In this document: positions 16,892 to 25,614 of the stretch, piece after piece
How the letters are laid out: each line of letters begins with the position of its first letter
How positions within the stretch are numbered: the first letter of the stretch is position 1
From: Vibrio algicola
GTDB taxonomy: Bacteria > Pseudomonadota > Gammaproteobacteria > Enterobacterales > Vibrionaceae
Length of the DNA: 64,000 bases
Direction: 5' to 3'
Assembly (NCBI RefSeq): GCF_009601765.2
Contig: NZ_CP045699.1
Span: forward strand, 2,232,001 to 2,296,000
Notes under the pieces: model-generated
The model's input: the letters and a program-made list of their open reading frames with translations, nothing else
The model's database searches: none
What the model was told of the DNA's origin: nothing
Translations under genes and position numbers: made by a program

Positions 16892-18217
16892 TTAAAATGG
16901 CTGATTAATCATGACGCGGAAGATACTTTCTTCATCGCCCCAAGCCATTTCGGTTCGAACCACAACCCCTTCAACTTGGAAACGGATCGCGCCGCCAACA
17001 CTGGTTTGCATATCTTTATGCAAGGTTGAGATATCATAGTCATCTGCCACTCGACCAATATCGGTAAACACCACCCACTGCCACCAAGGCACATTGTACA
17101 AGTCAAAAATAGGCCAATTTTGCAGTGGCTGCCAGTCGGGCATGACTCGGTATTCTAAACTGTAGTTAATTGCCGCTCGTCCGGTAAATCGTCCACCGGA
17201 AAAAGCACGCTGACGAAATATGCCACCAAGGCGAACGCCTGCATACTCTGGCGGACGGTGCTCATTACCCGCACTGCCGTTATCCCAACTTGGCGTACCC
17301 GCCGTATAAAAATCAAACGCTAAGACTTGCTTGTTGAATAATTTGCCCAGCGAACCTAAATCCCAAAATTGACTGTTTTGAAATTCCCATGTGGTCCAAG
17401 GGTTATCGTTACCCAAGTCGGGCGCATAGGTTAAACCGAGTTGAGTGCGAGAGCCGGTGGTGGTATTACGAATATCATCACGATTATCCCAATCCGCTTT
17501 GATCTCAACTCCCCAAGTGGAATTTGATTCATAATCCTCATAATCATCTAAATCACGCGTTTTATAGAAAGGTCTGATCCATAAGGTGGAGACACCACTT
17601 TTTAGAGGGTTGGCCGAGGTCACATCTCGAGTTGGCGCGAAACCAGCCGCTCCTCCCAGTTCTGCCCCTAAGCCGATTGGCAGAATATAACGAAAAGAAG
17701 CTTGCAAGCGTGATTCTTGGCCATCGCTTTCTACCGAATCGTCATAGTTGGAATTATTGTGCGAGTTCGCGCCTAAATAGTAGTCATAATCTTTAAAGCG
17801 AGCGCTATAACCATCCATATTCAATAACCAGTTATTGGCTATTTGGTAGTTATACCCCCCCAAATAGGTCATATAACTGCCTTTATCAGACACAAAACCA
17901 GCACCAATTAAAGCCGCTTGGGGTTGACCGGCACCTTTTAATACCCCTGCCGCGCCAATCGAGTTACCGATACTGCTAGAGATAAAACCAAAAGGCACGA
18001 CTTTAAAATCGGAATACCATGATGAGCCAGAACCTGATTGCGCTTTTGTGTGAGTTTCAGATGACGATTGAGTATTGTCTGCAGTTGGGTTACTTGGGGT
18101 TGGTAAGCTTTTAGGTCCATTAGCACTAACCGACAATGAGGTACAAACTAATACGCCGGCAAGTAAGATCTGGCGTGGCGATAAAAGCGATTTGAACATC
18201 ATTGCCAATCCATGCAT
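16892..18217 (-). CDS. D15/Omp85-like outer-membrane beta-barrel protein
   Basis: A 441-residue secreted protein whose leader is hydrophobic and ends near VSANG (about residue 33), then a low-complexity Ser/Thr-rich linker. The rest is beta-rich, with a surface-antigen (BamA/TamA-type) barrel signature: DNRDD near 245, GGIFRQRAFSGGRFTGRAAINYSLEYR near 330, a FTDIGRV turn, and a terminal phenylalanine. No POTRA repeats are visible, so it is a barrel-only member. It starts eight bases after alr and is probably in its operon. The first ATG is at 18217; ATG codons at 18202 or 18199 are alternatives. A gene of this kind sits between alr and pgi in Vibrio. The substrate is unknown. Confidence 0.8.
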   Translation of the reverse strand: MHGLAMMFKSLLSPRQILLAGVLVCTSLSVSANGPKSLPTPSNPTADNTQSSSETHTKAQSGSGSSWYSDFKVVPFGFISSSIGNSIGAAGVLKGAGQPQAALIGAGFVSDKGSYMTYLGGYNYQIANNWLLNMDGYSARFKDYDYYLGANSHNNSNYDDSVESDGQESRLQASFRYILPIGLGAELGGAAGFAPTRDVTSANPLKSGVSTLWIRPFYKTRDLDDYEDYESNSTWGVEIKADWDNRDDIRNTTTGSRTQLGLTYAPDLGNDNPWTTWEFQNSQFWDLGSLGKLFNKQVLAFDFYTAGTPSWDNGSAGNEHRPPEYAGVRLGGIFRQRAFSGGRFTGRAAINYSLEYRVMPDWQPLQNWPIFDLYNVPWWQWVVFTDIGRVADDYDISTLHKDMQTSVGGAIRFQVEGVVVRTEMAWGDEESIFRVMINQPF

Positions 18218-18225
18218 CGAAGGTG

Positions 18226-19341
18226 TTATTCCTGAGTATATTTTAATATTACGCGGCCGGTCAGTTGAGTGACCAATTCATAAGCAATGGTGCCTATGTG
18301 CTGCGCCACCTCTTCTGCAGGTAAATTCTCGCCCCAGAAAATAGCCTCATCACCGACCTCATCTTGACTATCAGGTCCAAGATCCACCGTAAGCATATCC
18401 ATCGACACACGACCGGCTAATTCAACTCTACGACCATTAACCAAAACTGGTGTCCCGTTGGGCGCAGTGCGTGGATAACCATCACCATAGCCCATCGCGA
18501 TCACGCCCATTTTAGTATCTCGCTTTGAGGTCCACGTCGCACCATAACCGACACTTTCCCCCACTTTAACGTCCCGCACTGCAATCAAATGTGAAGTCAA
18601 CGTCATTACTGGCTGAAAACCTAATTGTTGAGCATTAGAATCCGAAAAAGGCGAGATACCATACATAATGATACCCGGTCGGATCCAATCAAAATGGCTG
18701 TCAGGCCACATTAAAATACCAGATGATGCCGCCAGAGAGCGCGGACCTAGGTTATCGGTTAGAGATTTAAACACTTGAATTTGTTGCGTTGTGATCGGAT
18801 TATCTAATTCATCAGCACAACCAAAGTGACTAATAAAGCACAGCGGTTGTTGCACATTATCGCACGCGGTTAAACGCTCAATAAAATGCTCTACCTGCTC
18901 AGGCCGAACCCCTAACCGATGCATTCCGGTATCGATTTTTAGCCATACCGTGATCGGTTTAGTGAGGCATGCTTGTTCTAAAGCCAGCAGTTGTTCTTCA
19001 CAGTGAATCGCCGTTTGTAAATCATATTCGCTAAGCATTTTCACATCACTGGCGGCATAAAAACCCTCTAATAATAAAATTGGTTTTTCGATACCTTCGG
19101 TCCGTAATTCAATCGCTTCCTCTAAACGAGCAACACCAAAAGCATCAGCGTCGCCTAAACTCACCGCGACAGGCACTACGCCATGACCATAGGCATTGGC
19201 TTTAATGATTGCCGCTACTTTACTCGATGGCACCTGTTGCTTTATCCGTGCTAAGTTAGACTTAAGCGCGGATAAATTAACGTACGCGGTTGCAGCCTGC
19301 AAAGCATTATTATTTGCCGTTGGATTTGAACTGTCATTCAT
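18226..19341 (-). CDS. alr: Alanine racemase
   Basis: PLP enzyme making D-alanine for peptidoglycan. The 371 residues contain the PLP-lysine signature VAAIIKANAYGHG near 43-55, the second catalytic tyrosine region GESVGYGATW near 258, and the C-terminal RVSMDMLTVDLG motif. Length and motifs are normal. It starts nine bases after dnaB, so dnaB-alr-outer-membrane protein form one transcription unit on the minus strand. Confidence 0.96.
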   Translation of the reverse strand: MNDSSNPTANNNALQAATAYVNLSALKSNLARIKQQVPSSKVAAIIKANAYGHGVVPVAVSLGDADAFGVARLEEAIELRTEGIEKPILLLEGFYAASDVKMLSEYDLQTAIHCEEQLLALEQACLTKPITVWLKIDTGMHRLGVRPEQVEHFIERLTACDNVQQPLCFISHFGCADELDNPITTQQIQVFKSLTDNLGPRSLAASSGILMWPDSHFDWIRPGIIMYGISPFSDSNAQQLGFQPVMTLTSHLIAVRDVKVGESVGYGATWTSKRDTKMGVIAMGYGDGYPRTAPNGTPVLVNGRRVELAGRVSMDMLTVDLGPDSQDEVGDEAIFWGENLPAEEVAQHIGTIAYELVTQLTGRVILKYTQE

Positions 19342-19350
19342 ACGATTGAG

Positions 19351-20745
19351 TTACTCATCATCAAATGCAGGGCCTGCATAGTTATCAAAACGGGAATATT
19401 GCCCTTGGAAGGTTAATCGAACCGAACCGATTGGGCCGTTACGCTGCTTACCAATAATGATTTCCGCGATCCCTTTTAAATCACTTTCAGGGTTGTAAAC
19501 TTCATCACGATAAATAAACATAATTAAATCCGCATCTTGCTCGATCGCTCCCGATTCACGTAAATCCGAGTTAATCGGACGTTTATCGGCGCGTTGTTCC
19601 AAAGAACGGTTCAGCTGAGACAGTGCCACCACCGGAACATTTAACTCTTTGGCCAACGCTTTCAATGAGCGTGAAATTTCCGAGATTTCTAAAGTACGGT
19701 TATCTTGCATGCCTGGCACTCGCATTAACTGCAAGTAATCGACCATGATCATCGACAACCCTCCAGTTTCACGCGCAATACGACGAGCGCGAGAACGTAA
19801 ATCAGTTGGCGTAAGTCCCGAACTGTCATCAATATACATATTTTTTTTCTGCGTCAGAATTCCCATCGTCGAGGAAATCCGCGCCCAATCTTCATCATCA
19901 AGTTGACCGGTACGAATTTTAGTTTGGTCAACCCGAGAGAGTGAGGCTAACATACGCATCATGAGCTGATCAGCGGGCATCTCTAAAGAGAAAATCAACA
20001 CAGGCTTGTCTTGATCCATGGCGGCATTTTCACATAAGTTCATCGCAAAGGTGGTTTTACCCATCGATGGGCGCGCCGCCACAATAATTAAGTCCGAACC
20101 TTGTAGTCCCGCCGTTTTCTTATTCAGATCACCAAAACCGGTATTAATACCAGTGACACCATCTTGTGGCGTTTGGTACAAAATCTCAATCCGCTCAAGA
20201 GTTTTGGTTAAAATTGTATCAACACTTTGAGGGCCTTCGTTTTCGGTTGTACGCTCTTCGGCAATGGCAAAGACTTTACTTTCGGCCATATCCAATAAAT
20301 CGGCCGAACTGCGACCTTGCGGATCATAACCGGCATCGGCGATTTCATTGGCAATCCCAATTAGACTGCGTACCACCGCTCGCTCACATACAATATCTGC
20401 ATAAGCATTGATATTGGCAGCACTTGGGGTGTTTTTTGCTAAATCAGCTAAGTAAGCAAAACCTCCAACCGATTCTAACTCTTCGCGTTGTTCGAGATGT
20501 TCTGATAAAGTGATCAGATCTAATGGTTGATTATCATCTAGAATCGATTTAATCGCGCCAAAAATAGAACGATGCGGACGACTATAAAAATCTTTACCGA
20601 CCACTTTGCCTGAAATAGAATCCCAGCGTTCATTATCAAGTAATAAACCACCTAAAACAGATTGCTCCGCTTCCAAAGAGTGCGGTGGTACTTTAAGAGC
20701 ATCGACTTGAGAGTCGATAATTTTTCGAGTTTGATTATCAGCCAT
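19351..20745 (-). CDS. dnaB: Replicative DNA helicase DnaB
   Basis: Hexameric 5'-3' helicase that unwinds DNA at the fork and recruits primase. The 464 residues comprise an N-terminal helical domain (PHSLEAEQSVLGGLL near residue 21), a linker and the RecA-like domain. Walker A is AARPSMGKTTFAM near 218, Walker B is MIMVDYLQLM near 320, and the H4 motif QLNRSLEQRADKRP follows near 375. The sequence is complete with no intein. It is divergent from the DUF481-like gene across a 204-bp gap that must hold both promoters. Confidence 0.97.
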   Translation of the reverse strand: MADNQTRKIIDSQVDALKVPPHSLEAEQSVLGGLLLDNERWDSISGKVVGKDFYSRPHRSIFGAIKSILDDNQPLDLITLSEHLEQREELESVGGFAYLADLAKNTPSAANINAYADIVCERAVVRSLIGIANEIADAGYDPQGRSSADLLDMAESKVFAIAEERTTENEGPQSVDTILTKTLERIEILYQTPQDGVTGINTGFGDLNKKTAGLQGSDLIIVAARPSMGKTTFAMNLCENAAMDQDKPVLIFSLEMPADQLMMRMLASLSRVDQTKIRTGQLDDEDWARISSTMGILTQKKNMYIDDSSGLTPTDLRSRARRIARETGGLSMIMVDYLQLMRVPGMQDNRTLEISEISRSLKALAKELNVPVVALSQLNRSLEQRADKRPINSDLRESGAIEQDADLIMFIYRDEVYNPESDLKGIAEIIIGKQRNGPIGSVRLTFQGQYSRFDNYAGPAFDDE

Positions 20746-20949
20746 GGGATCACTTGGTTGCAGATTCTAGTCGTCCATTATAACGGAGTGTGTCGATTTG
20801 TAATCACACGATCGCATAAAATACAGAATTAACTCTATAATGACCGCCGTGTTATTATACTCGGCTATAATCGCATGGTTTTATTAACTCTTTATTTTAT
20901 GAGCTATTGGTTTGATTAACGATTAGTTTGATTAACTTAGGTAAGTGAA

Positions 20950-21888
20950 TTGGCGTCAAAACGTTTATTGCCTCTGTTGTTTTTATTGTGTAGCGGACAA
21001 GTTTATTGTGCTGATGCCAATACAACATCAACAGAGATAACACCAGATCCTGTTACCTCACTTTCAGATGAGACTCAAAGTGCGAATCCTGCTGCCTCAA
21101 AAACACAAGCGCCTGAGAGTGACAATACTACCGATAGCGAAATCGATGATGCCGCGATTGCCAAATTATTAAATGAAGATGATAATAAAGAGGAAGATGA
21201 GGCACCACAAGAACCCTCTCCTTGGACATCAGAGATTGAATTTGGTTACCGCTCCGAGCAAGGCAATGACGATGAACAATCATTAAATACCCGCCTATCA
21301 CTTTCTTACATTAAAGGTCGCTTACGCAATAATGGCGAAATCAAAATCTACATGAAAAATGAAGATGGCAAAGTCGATGAACGCGAGCAAACCTACCAGT
21401 TACAAAGTGACTATAAGCTCAGCCCTAAAATGTATGCTTACGGTAACTTTAAAGGAATCGATTCTAAATATGATTCTTATTTCCATGATTACACTATTTC
21501 GTCCGGTTTAGGTTATCAAGTCACCAATACCGAAGATATGAAAGTAGAGGTCGAATTCGGTCCGGGTTATCGTTATCAAGAACCCAATACTGATGAGATC
21601 GATGATGATGACGCCATTTTCCCGGAAAATGTGAATGAACCCATTATTCGAGCTAACTTTAATGCCTTCTGGAAACCATTTAAAAATACCTCATTTAACT
21701 TTGAAGGTACGGTGGTTTCCGGTTCAAGCAATACTCGTTTTGATTCTGAAATCAGCATTGTCAATCAAATATCCGAAAGCATCGCACTCAAAATTGCCCA
21801 ATCCCGTCAGCATTTAAGTCGCGTTCCCAACAACTTAGAAAAAACCGACAGTACTGTCACTATCAATTTATTGTTTAGCTTTAAATAA
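20950..21888 (+). CDS. DUF481-like outer-membrane barrel protein
   Basis: A 312-residue protein starting at TTG, with a short signal peptide ending at about VYCA-DA (residue 20). A long acidic, Asp/Glu/Ser-rich linker runs to residue 93, then alternating beta strands: WTSEIEFGYRSEQGN, NTRLSLSYIKGRLRNNGEIKIY and, at the end, VTINLLFSFK with a terminal aromatic-basic pair. The strand pattern resembles DUF481/YdiY salt-stress outer-membrane proteins. It may be a monocistronic gene. The TTG start is the only one with a nearby AGG; the true start could be different. Function unknown. Confidence 0.7.
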   Translation: MASKRLLPLLFLLCSGQVYCADANTTSTEITPDPVTSLSDETQSANPAASKTQAPESDNTTDSEIDDAAIAKLLNEDDNKEEDEAPQEPSPWTSEIEFGYRSEQGNDDEQSLNTRLSLSYIKGRLRNNGEIKIYMKNEDGKVDEREQTYQLQSDYKLSPKMYAYGNFKGIDSKYDSYFHDYTISSGLGYQVTNTEDMKVEVEFGPGYRYQEPNTDEIDDDDAIFPENVNEPIIRANFNAFWKPFKNTSFNFEGTVVSGSSNTRFDSEISIVNQISESIALKIAQSRQHLSRVPNNLEKTDSTVTINLLFSFK

Positions 21889-21902
21889 TACCCATCGTAG
21901 TT

Positions 21903-22049
21903 ATACTAATTCCATTTAATATTTGATCAATTTGAATACGCGAAAAGACGCTGATCCATCCTTAGTCGCTTGAGAAAGCCCATCCATGGCCTTTGACACT
22001 TTTCTCTGTACTCAATTTTGAACGATGATTAAATTTATGGAGTTGGTAT
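21903..22049. repeat. MITE-like palindromic repeat, copy 1
   Basis: This 147-bp element begins ATACTAATTCCAT and ends with the inverted complement ATGGAGTTGGTAT. Internally it has a hairpin GAGAAAG..CATCC..CTTTTCTC, and the whole can fold into one long imperfect hairpin. A near-identical copy is at 34918 and a degenerate one at 35871. No ORF lies within it. Confidence 0.85.
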
Positions 22050-22076
22050 CATTATCTCGCTCAACATTCAGACGAA

Positions 22077-22105
22077 AAAAAACCGACTACGAGAGTCGGT
22101 TTTTT
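22077..22105 (-). terminator. Intrinsic terminator of the rpsF-rplI operon
   Basis: Perfect stem AAAAAACCGACT/AGTCGGTTTTTT around a five-base loop, 20 bases after the rplI stop, with a T-run on the minus strand. Confidence 0.92.
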
Positions 22106-22124
22106 CATTGTTTCTGAACTGAAA

Positions 22125-22577
22125 TTACTCAGCAGCAACAACTTGTAATTTAACTTCAGCAAAAACTTCAGAGTGAAGTTGGATGCTAATATCAAATTCG
22201 CCAATGTTACGTAGTGCGCCTTCAGGAAGACGAACTTCACTTTTAGCAACTTCAACGCCAGCAGCAGTAATTGCATCAGCAATATCGCGAGTACCGATAG
22301 AACCGAATAGTTTACCTTCATCGCCTGCTTTAGAAGCAAGAACAACTGCTTCTAATGCGTTAACTTTATCAGCACGTGCTTGACAAGCAGCTAGTTGCTC
22401 AGCAACTTTAGCTTCTAATTCAGCGCGACGAGCTTCAAAAACTTCAACGTTAGCTTTAGTCGCCATAACTGCTTTACCCTGTGGGATAAGGTAGTTACGA
22501 GCGTAGCCAGATTTAACGCTTGCTTGGTCGCCAAGATTTCCTAGGTTACCAATTTTATCAAGTAGAATAACTTGCAT
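22125..22577 (-). CDS. rplI: 50S ribosomal protein L9
   Basis: Binds 23S rRNA at the base of the L1 stalk with an elongated two-domain shape. The 150 residues start [17 protein letters not shown] and contain [16 protein letters not shown], both diagnostic. Last gene of rpsF-priB-rpsR-rplI, followed by a strong terminator. Confidence 0.97.
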   Translation of the reverse strand: MQVILLDKIGNLGNLGDQASVKSGYARNYLIPQGKAVMATKANVEVFEARRAELEAKVAEQLAACQARADKVNALEAVVLASKAGDEGKLFGSIGTRDIADAITAAGVEVAKSEVRLPEGALRNIGEFDISIQLHSEVFAEVKLQVVAAE

Positions 22578-22613
22578 TATCTGAGTCCTCTTAAATTATT
22601 TAACTGCGACCAA

Positions 22614-22841
22614 TTACAGATGCTTATCTGTGTATGGAAGAAGTGCTAGATAACGAGAACGCTTGATAGCACGAGCTAGCTGACGCTGATATTTAGCGCT
22701 AGTACCAGTGATACGGCTAGGTACAATTTTACCAGCTTCAGTGATGTAGTTTTTAAGAGTTGATACGTCTTTGTAATCAATCTCTTGTACGCCTTCTGCA
22801 GTAAAACGGCAGAATTTACGACGACGGAAGAAACGAGCCAT
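22614..22841 (-). CDS. rpsR: 30S ribosomal protein S18
   Basis: Small 75-residue basic protein of the 30S platform that pairs with S6. It contains the core [16 protein letters not shown] and [17 protein letters not shown]. It lies 16 bp after priB and 36 bp before rplI, in the conserved order. Confidence 0.97.
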   Translation of the reverse strand: MARFFRRRKFCRFTAEGVQEIDYKDVSTLKNYITEAGKIVPSRITGTSAKYQRQLARAIKRSRYLALLPYTDKHL

Positions 22842-22857
22842 GGGCTATCTCCTGATC

Positions 22858-23163
22858 TTAAATTTGAGTAATGTTGTCAGCATGTAGCACTAATTTTCCC
22901 AAACCATTTCGGCCGATCTGATAAGCGACAAAGCCACCTACCTTAATGTTACTGCCTAAAACTAAATGTTGAGTTAATGCTTGCGACCTTTGCCCACTAA
23001 CGACAACCTGTATACGACAATAAACTTGTCTAGGTAAGTCGGCTTCCATCACTGTCGAACGATGCTCAAGGCTAAAAAAGCAATGGGCGATGCCGGCAGG
23101 ACTTAGGCTTCTAACTGGAGCTTTTACGACACTGCCGCTTAACTCCAATCGATTGGTCATCAA
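22858..23163 (-). CDS. priB: Primosomal replication protein PriB
   Basis: 101-residue single-strand DNA-binding OB-fold protein that stabilises PriA for restart of stalled forks. It starts [25 protein letters not shown], the usual PriB N-terminus. It sits between rpsF (three-base gap) and rpsR, as in all related gammaproteobacteria. Confidence 0.95.
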   Translation of the reverse strand: MMTNRLELSGSVVKAPVRSLSPAGIAHCFFSLEHRSTVMEADLPRQVYCRIQVVVSGQRSQALTQHLVLGSNIKVGGFVAYQIGRNGLGKLVLHADNITQI

Positions 23164-23166
23164 ATA

Positions 23167-23565
23167 TTACTCAGCGTCTGCTTCTGGCTTAGCTTCAGAA
23201 CGCTCTTCACGTTCTTCACGACGTGGAGCACGTTCAGCACGCTCTTCACGTACTTTAAGCATAATTGATTGCTCAGTCACAGCGCCTTTAGTGCGCATGA
23301 TCATGTTACGTAGAACTGCATCGTTAAAACGGAAAGCAGTTTCTAGCTCGTCAATCACTTCTTGGCCAGCTTCTACGTTCATAAGAACATAGTGAGCTTT
23401 GTGAAGTTTGTTGATTGGGTAAGCCATTTGACGACGACCCCAATCTTCTAGACGGTGAATAGTACCGCCCGCTTCAGTGATAGAACCAGTGTAACGCTCG
23501 ATCATGCCAGCAACTTGCTCGCTTTGATCAGGGTGCACCATGAATACGATTTCGTAATGACGCAT
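23167..23565 (-). CDS. rpsF: 30S ribosomal protein S6
   Basis: 132 residues from the ATG at 23565, which is preceded by AAGGAG; a longer in-frame reading to 23679 is rejected because it runs through the regulatory leader. It contains [18 protein letters not shown] and [23 protein letters not shown]. The acidic-basic C-terminal tail ([17 protein letters not shown]) is the region modified by RimK-type glutamate ligation in E. coli. The S6:S18 complex binds its own mRNA leader. Confidence 0.97.
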   Translation of the reverse strand: MRHYEIVFMVHPDQSEQVAGMIERYTGSITEAGGTIHRLEDWGRRQMAYPINKLHKAHYVLMNVEAGQEVIDELETAFRFNDAVLRNMIMRTKGAVTEQSIMLKVREERAERAPRREEREERSEAKPEADAE

Positions 23566-23588
23566 AGGTTGCTCCTTACGGATTATTA

Positions 23589-23621
23589 GTTTCCACATGG
23601 GCTCGGCCGTCCGGAGGAAAC
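23589..23621 (-). ncRNA. S6:S18-binding mRNA leader of rpsF
   Basis: Read on the minus strand, GTTTCC pairs with GGAAAC and encloses a CCG-containing inner element (CCGGACGGCCGAGCCC), about 25 bases before the rpsF start. A stem with a conserved CCG bulge upstream of rpsF is the known autoregulatory site bound by the S6:S18 dimer. Assigned by position and pattern only. Confidence 0.6.
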
Positions 23622-23755
23622 AAGGAACGAAAAAAATAAAAGACCGAGATTTCAGGACGGCGAATTGTATAAGAGGCAACCAATTTAGGCAAGGGAAATA
23701 TCGGCAATTGGACTCAGAAAATAAAACGTTTAACGTTCAAACCTACAAACTGAAG

Positions 23756-24742
23756 TTACACCACTCTATTTTGACGGCTACCTTGTTGAAATTTAACAAT
23801 GTTATCCATCAATATATTATACAAAGCTTGAATAGAAGAATCACTGCCCCACGCCACATGTGGCGTCAGAATTAAATTAGGTAAGTCCATATTGGCAATC
23901 AATGGGTTACTTTCATCGGCGGGCTCTTGGGTAAATACATCACACCCTGCGCCGGAGATTTGCTGGCTTTTTAATGCCTCGATCAAATCATGCTCATTCA
24001 CCAAACCACCGCGTCCAACATTAATGAGGATCGCATTGGCTTTCATGGCTTGCAACTCGGGCTGACTGATTAAATTGGTGGTGGTTTCGGTTAATGGGCA
24101 GTGCAGCGTTAATACATCGGCTTGTGCTAATACTTGTTCAAATGCAACGTATCCAGCTCGGCACGTTTTGGCGCCTTTTCGCTCTGAAAATATCACCTGC
24201 ATTCCAATCGCTTCTGCCAGTTTGGCGACCGCTTTACCTAAACTGCCACTACCGATGACCCCCATAGTCGAGCCTGCAACATCACTGATCGAATGGGTAA
24301 AAAAGCAAAACTGTTTTTGTTGTTGCCATACACCGGCTGCAATATCTTGATGATACCCCACCAAGTTACGTTTCAAAGCAAACATCATCGCGATGGTGTG
24401 TTCTGGCACCGAACGCGTGGCATAGCCCTGAACATTGCTCACCGCAATGTTATTTTCACGGCAATAGTCCAAATCAATATTATTGGTTCCGGTTGCCGCC
24501 ACCGCAATTAAACGTAAATTAGGCGCATAAGCGAGAACTTCAGCGCTCAGTTTGACTTTATTCGTGATCACAATATCTGCCGCATGAATCCGCTCAATAA
24601 TTTGTTCTTCATTGGTAAAGTCAAACTGCTGCCATTGATGCTCAAAGGTCAGGTTCGGTACTTTAATCTGCTCGGGGATCGTCCCTACATCGAGAAAAAT
24701 AACCGTTGGCTTACTGGGTAAACTGCTAGACGTGATTGGCAT
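23756..24742 (-). CDS. D-2-hydroxyacid dehydrogenase (glycerate dehydrogenase-like)
   Basis: NAD(P)-dependent reductase/dehydrogenase of 2-hydroxyacids, 328 residues from ATG 24742 (AAGGA before it). The NAD-binding Rossmann motif is GVIGSGSLGKAVA near 150. The catalytic triad appears as the Arg in INVGRGGLV, Glu in the CDVFTQEP region, and His in LTPHVAWGS, the glycerate-dehydrogenase style TPHVAW pattern. The exact substrate (glycerate, hydroxypyruvate or glyoxylate) is not decided. It is followed by no clear operon partner; rluA starts on the same strand 40 bp upstream. Confidence 0.85.
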   Translation of the reverse strand: MPITSSSLPSKPTVIFLDVGTIPEQIKVPNLTFEHQWQQFDFTNEEQIIERIHAADIVITNKVKLSAEVLAYAPNLRLIAVAATGTNNIDLDYCRENNIAVSNVQGYATRSVPEHTIAMMFALKRNLVGYHQDIAAGVWQQQKQFCFFTHSISDVAGSTMGVIGSGSLGKAVAKLAEAIGMQVIFSERKGAKTCRAGYVAFEQVLAQADVLTLHCPLTETTTNLISQPELQAMKANAILINVGRGGLVNEHDLIEALKSQQISGAGCDVFTQEPADESNPLIANMDLPNLILTPHVAWGSDSSIQALYNILMDNIVKFQQGSRQNRVV

Positions 24743-24784
24743 AAGAAATCCTTTTCTAATCATGCGAGGTGTAAACACAATGAT

Positions 24785-25522
24785 TTAAGATGACACCAGT
24801 GTTTTATAATCTGGCAGTTCGGGTAGCGCGCTAAAGTGTTGCAAAATTTGCGCTTCAGCGGTGGAATAAAAATCACATTCCACAAACGAAGTGGCGAGTT
24901 GATTATCACGCGGATGATAAAAACTTAGCTCAGCCGAATGCAATTGTAAACGGTCAGAAAACTCGAACGCGTCACCAGTGGCGTAAAACTCATCCCCCAC
25001 TATCGAATGCCCGATGGCCATCATGTGCACTCGCAATTGATGCGATCGGCCTGTGATAGGCAATAAGCGCACTAAAGTCGTTTTCGCCTCTCTCGCCACC
25101 ACTTGATAACGGGTGAGTGACGGCTTACCATCTTGATAACACACTTTTTGTCTTGGCCGATTTGGCCAGTCACAAATTAAAGGCAAATCAATCTCACCTT
25201 GATCTTGTTCAACCAAGCCCCATACCCGAGCATAATAAATTTTATGCGTCAGTCGGTATTGAAACTGTTTTTTTATATGCCGCTCTGCTTCTTTGGTTAA
25301 CGCAAATAGCATTAAGCCAGAGGTGGCCATATCTAACCGATGCACCACTTCAATATTCGGGTAGCTTTCACGCAGACGGCTCCAAATGCTGTCGTAGTGT
25401 TCGGCTAATCGCCCAGGAACCGAAAGCAAGCCCGCCGGTTTATTGGCGACTAATATATGTTGATCTTGATAAACAATCTCCGTCCAAGGCTCGGTAGGAG
25501 GAAGGTATTCGAGTAAAGCCAT
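24785..25522 (-). CDS. rluA: Dual-specificity pseudouridine synthase RluA
   Basis: Converts uridine to pseudouridine in 23S rRNA (position 746) and tRNA position 32. The 245 residues contain the catalytic motif VHRLDMATSGLMLFA near residue 60 with the active-site Asp, then LLPITGRSHQLRVHM near 160, diagnostic for the RluA family; there is no S4 domain. It follows rapA by about 90 bp, the same neighbourhood as in E. coli (rapA-rluA), which supports RluA over RluC or RluD. Confidence 0.88.
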   Translation of the reverse strand: MALLEYLPPTEPWTEIVYQDQHILVANKPAGLLSVPGRLAEHYDSIWSRLRESYPNIEVVHRLDMATSGLMLFALTKEAERHIKKQFQYRLTHKIYYARVWGLVEQDQGEIDLPLICDWPNRPRQKVCYQDGKPSLTRYQVVAREAKTTLVRLLPITGRSHQLRVHMMAIGHSIVGDEFYATGDAFEFSDRLQLHSAELSFYHPRDNQLATSFVECDFYSTAEAQILQHFSALPELPDYKTLVSS

Positions 25523-25614
25523 AAATGAGGTTCTCTAGGGGCTAAAAATATAGCCGTTAGACTTGAAGCTTCAAGTGTCACGGCTATAAATATAAGAGTC
25601 ACTGCGGTGATATA

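Noticed and set aside
23566..23679. Longer rpsF N-terminus
   Set aside because: It spans the regulatory leader, and the AAGGAG box clearly fits the ATG at 23565.
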